From Cafeteria roenbergensis (Eukaryota > Sar > Bigyra > Bicosoecida > Cafeteriaceae): a stretch of 64,000 bases of DNA. Below are positions 62,248-64,000 of the stretch, in pieces; within the stretch, counting starts at the first letter, position 1, and each line of letters begins with the position of its first letter. A program made the translations under genes and the position numbers. The notes beneath the pieces are model-generated. The model saw only the letters and a program-made list of their open reading frames with translations, was not told the DNA's origin and searched no databases. The DNA lies in assembly GCA_008330645.1 (NCBI GenBank), contig VLTN01000061.1, forward strand, positions 1 to 64,000, given 5' to 3'.

Positions 62248-64000
62248 GGCAGCGGCGGTGGAGCAGGGGGGGGGGCTGGGAAGAGGCGCAAGGACATTGG
62301 CACGGGCCGCGTGTTCGACGGCGATGACGATGACGACGCCGTGGCTGCCAGCGCCGTGATGGCGGCATCCACTGGGCCTTCGGTGCTCGAGCTGCTTCAG
62401 GAGCGAACGGCGAAGCGCGTCGCTCCTGCCGTGGACCACACCGCGGCTGGCTACGCCCCGTTCCGGAAGCGCTTCCTGATCGAGGCGCCCGAGATCGCAG
62501 CCATGTCCAAGGCGGAGGTGGAGGCTATGCGTTCCTCGATCGGAGTGCAGGTGCGGGGCAAGGCGCCCCCCAGGCCGGTGCGCACTTGGGCGCAGGCGGG
62601 GCTGAACGCGGCCATCCAGGCCGTGCTTAGCGCGCAAGGCTACACGGAGCCGTTTGCGGTGCAGCGTCAGGCCATTCCTGCCATCATGGCCGGCAGGGAT
62701 GTGATGGCCGTGGCCAAGACTGGGTCGGGAAAGTCGCTTGCGTTCTTGGCACCGCTCCTGCGGCACGTCGCGGACCAGCCGCAGCTTGCCCGGGGCGAGT
62801 CGGGCCCCGTGGCGCTCATTCTGGCTCCCACGCGGGAGCTCGTGACCCAGCTCTATCACGAGACGCGCAAGTTTGCCAAGGGGTTGGGGCTCAACGTGGT
62901 GCCGCTGTACGGAGGGAGTAACGTCGGGACGCAGGTGTCGATGCTTCGCAAGGGCGCCCACGTGGTGGTGGGGACGCCCGGCCGGACGCTGGACATGCTG
63001 GGCATGAACGGCGGGCGAGCCATGTCGCTTCGCCGGTGCACGATGCTGTGCCTCGACGAGGCGGACCGCATGTTCGACCTGGGCTTCGAGCCGCAGGTGC
63101 GCGCAATCGCGGCGCGGATTCGGCCCGACCGGCAGACCGTCATGTTCAGCGCCACCTTTCCCAAGCATATCCAGGAGGTGGCGCGCACCATGGTAAAAAA
63201 TCCGGTGGAAATCCAGGTGGGCGGTCGCAACGTCGTGTCAGACACCATCGACCAGTTCGTGGAGGTGCGCTCGGAGGAGTCCAAGTTCCCGCGGCTGCTG
63301 CAGCTGTTTGGGGAGTGGCAGGAGCGGGGCGCGGTGCTGGTGTTTGTGGGCTCCAAGGAGCGGGCGGACGACCTGCTCCTCGACCTCATGCGCGTGGGCT
63401 ACCACAAGGGCATGACGATCCACGGCGGCAAGGACCAGGAGGAGCGCGACGAAGCCATCGCGGAGCTCAAGCGAGGAGAGACGGACTTCCTCATCGCGAC
63501 CAGCATCGCGTGCCGTGGGCTGGACGTGAAGCACCTGCGGCTCGTGGTGAACTACGACGCCCCGACGCACCTCGAAGACTACATCCACCGGGTTGGCCGC
63601 ACAGGCCGCGCCGAGCGCAAGGGCACTGCCTTCACGTTCATCACCGCAGAGGAGGCCCAGTACGCGCATGACATCCGCAAGGCCCTTCTCGACGCCGGAC
63701 AGGACGTGCCGGCAGAGCTGGCGGCCATGGCGGACGAGCACGACGCCGCAGTGAAGGCGGGCACTGCGCGCATGCGGCGCAGCGGCTTCTCGGCGCGCGG
63801 CACCGTGACGGTGACGGAGGACGGCGCTCTCCAGGACGACGACGCGCGGCTCGACGGTGCGCTGGCTCGCAAGCGCACAGAGCACCAGCAGGGCCTCATA
63901 TCCACGGACGAACTCATCGCTGCGGAGGACGAGATCGAGGCGTTGAGGGCCAAGGCCAAGGCGGAGAAGGCTGCAAAGTCCGCCGGCAAGCACTCCCGCA
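61459..64000 (+). CDS. DDX46: DDX46/Prp5 DEAD-box RNA helicase, 3' end outside window
   Basis: Prp5/DDX46 helps U2 snRNP bind the branch site. The visible 847 codons are open to the window end. The N-terminus starts LSEEQRARLAKLRAWKQ, then is low complexity with a Ser run. The Prp5-specific box precedes the core: GYAPFRKRFLIEAPEIAAMS (about 331-350) and IGVQVRGKAPPRPVRTW. Helicase motifs: Q-motif EPFAVQRQAIPAI (about 395-407), motif I AKTGSGKS (about 419-426), PTRELV, GG, TPGRTLDML, DEAD (about 533), SAT (about 564), then ATSIACRGLDV, YIHRVGRTGR (about 705-714). All are consensus, so it should be active. The C-terminal helical extension with KRTEHQQGLISTDELIAAED is cut by the window. Confidence 0.95.
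62209..62247 (+). repeat. (AGC)n tract coding poly-Ser
   Basis: A trinucleotide run in the disordered N-terminal part of the DDX46 gene encodes about 13 serines. A triplet unit keeps the frame if the length changes. Confidence 0.85.

Noticed and set aside
1-64000. Integrated virus, virophage, transposon or CRISPR array
   Set aside because: There is no low-GC island, capsid, integrase, transposase or terminal repeat; composition and gene types are uniformly those of a nuclear genome.

Overview
The window looks like nuclear DNA of a small-genome protist. It is very GC-rich. Most genes are single-exon or have a few short GT-AG introns (about 60 to 350 bases). Intergenic gaps are a few hundred bases, and the proteins are classic eukaryotic ones: condensin, listerin, a GPI-synthesis subunit, a heat shock factor, a MAP kinase kinase and an SF2 spliceosomal helicase. 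My best guess is a heterotrophic stramenopile of the Cafeteria (bicosoecid) type, but this is inference; no marker in the window proves it. I see no virus, transposon, CRISPR array, rRNA, or tRNA that I can support.

Layout. Positions 1-9.6 kb: a frame-broken region with an ATAD5/Elg1-like clamp-unloader ATPase (1196-5168), a second frame-broken coding-like stretch (5474-6290), and a minus-strand gene for an N-acylated EF-hand-like protein (6924-9576) that itself carries one or two frame slips at G/C homopolymers. 10.1-20.9 kb: heat shock factor (+), four-CBS-domain protein (-), PIG-X/PBN1-like GPI mannosyltransferase subunit (+), ABA4/DUF4281-like membrane protein (-) and a PP2C phosphatase with two huge insertions (+). 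21.2-30.1 kb: an unrecognised multi-pass membrane protein (+), a small secreted Cys-containing protein (-), a membrane-anchored ankyrin protein (+) and a MAP2K-like kinase (+). 30.5-40.7 kb: condensin subunit NCAPD2 (+), an EF-hand/voltage-gated K+ channel fusion (-) and a fatty acid hydroxylase-superfamily enzyme (+). 41-64 kb: VKOR (-), listerin (+), a cyclic-nucleotide-binding channel with no canonical K+ selectivity filter (-), an unrecognised 1241-residue protein (+), an actin-related protein (-) and a DDX46/Prp5 helicase cut by the window end (+).

The genes do not form one pathway; they are an ordinary gene-dense stretch. Many lie head to head with 200-700 bases between starts and so may share promoters. 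Signalling and Ca2+/K+ physiology are well represented: two EF-hand-type proteins, two channels, PP2C, MAP2K and CBS domains. The most interesting items are the two channels. One fuses calmodulin-type EF-hands to a Kv core across four exons whose phases match exactly. The other keeps the voltage-sensor fold and an intact cyclic-nucleotide-binding domain but has lost the GYG filter. Exon models were built by hand from splice sites and reading-frame continuity; no transcript or database was available.
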